Shown here: positions 5,481-5,544 of the stretch, piece by piece
How positions within the stretch are numbered: position 1 is the stretch's first letter
Layout: each line of letters starts with the position of its first letter
Program-made: the position numbers and the translations under genes
Assembly: GCA_028682845.1 (NCBI GenBank)
Contig: JAJRAT010000087.1
Location: 1-5,544 of the forward strand
Direction: 5' to 3'
Origin: Methanothrix sp.
GTDB taxonomy: Archaea > Halobacteriota > Methanosarcinia > Methanotrichales > Methanotrichaceae
DNA: 5,544 nt
Notes under the pieces: model-generated
The model's database searches: none
Told to the model about the DNA's origin: nothing
What the model saw: only the letters and a program-made list of their open reading frames with translations

Positions 5481-5544
5481 GTGAACCTTCTGCTCTTGAG
5501 AATCATTGAATTAGAATTTATTGAATCGGCTCTACGCTCAAAGA
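5477..5544 (-). CDS. Possible C-terminal end of a partner gene (partial, doubtful)
   Basis: On the minus strand a frame is open from the window edge to a TGA at 5479-5477 that overlaps the ATG of the DUF5615-like gene as ATGA, the arrangement often seen in toxin-antitoxin pairs. Its 21 visible codons end in MILKSRRFT, which I do not recognise as a DUF433 C-terminus. A second frame (ending SLSVEPIQ, stop at 5520-5518) is also open to the edge and would leave a 37-nt gap. The short AT-rich piece cannot decide between them, and it may be non-coding. Confidence 0.2.
   Translation of the reverse strand, partial: FERRADSINSNSMILKSRRFT

Overview
This window is a compact archaeal tryptophan biosynthesis cluster, trpD-trpF-trpE-trpG-trpC, all on the + strand (621-5125). 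An unrelated, incomplete gene of unknown function lies at the left edge. A convergent PIN-like (DUF5615-type) toxin-family gene lies at the right end. An archaeal host is suggested by a TATA box (565-572) upstream of trpD, by oligo-T tracts rather than hairpin-type terminators, and by GTG starts. The TrpG and TrpE sequences also look most like those of methanogens. A Methanosarcinia-type methanogen, perhaps a Methanothrix relative, is my best guess; it is inferred from sequence style only and has not been searched.

Layout: 1-273 is the C-terminal end of an unrecognised protein. 274-620 is an AT-rich intergenic region. It holds a T-rich candidate terminator, a degenerate direct-repeat array (361-487) built around TTGAATTG, and the trp promoter with dyad TTGTA/TACAA elements between the TATA box and the predicted transcription start. 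621-5125 holds five trp genes with no intergenic space, overlapping by 4, 13, 4 and 13 nt in turn, so one transcript and translational coupling are likely. 5130-5480 (minus) encodes a 116-aa DUF5615-like protein whose stop lies only 4 nt past the trpC stop. The last 64 nt are AT-rich and may hold the end of a partner gene.

Together TrpE and TrpG (anthranilate synthase), TrpD (phosphoribosyl transfer), TrpF (isomerase) and TrpC (indole-glycerol-phosphate synthase) turn chorismate into indole-3-glycerol phosphate. TrpA and TrpB, needed to finish tryptophan, are not in the window and must be encoded elsewhere if the pathway is complete.

Most of the window is conventional. The points worth a second look are the upstream repeat array, the candidate operator, a low-complexity N-terminal extension of TrpG that seems to come from a local duplication of its own start region, a divergent phosphate-loop region in TrpC, and the tail-to-tail toxin-like gene. 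I do not see strong evidence for an entirely new system.
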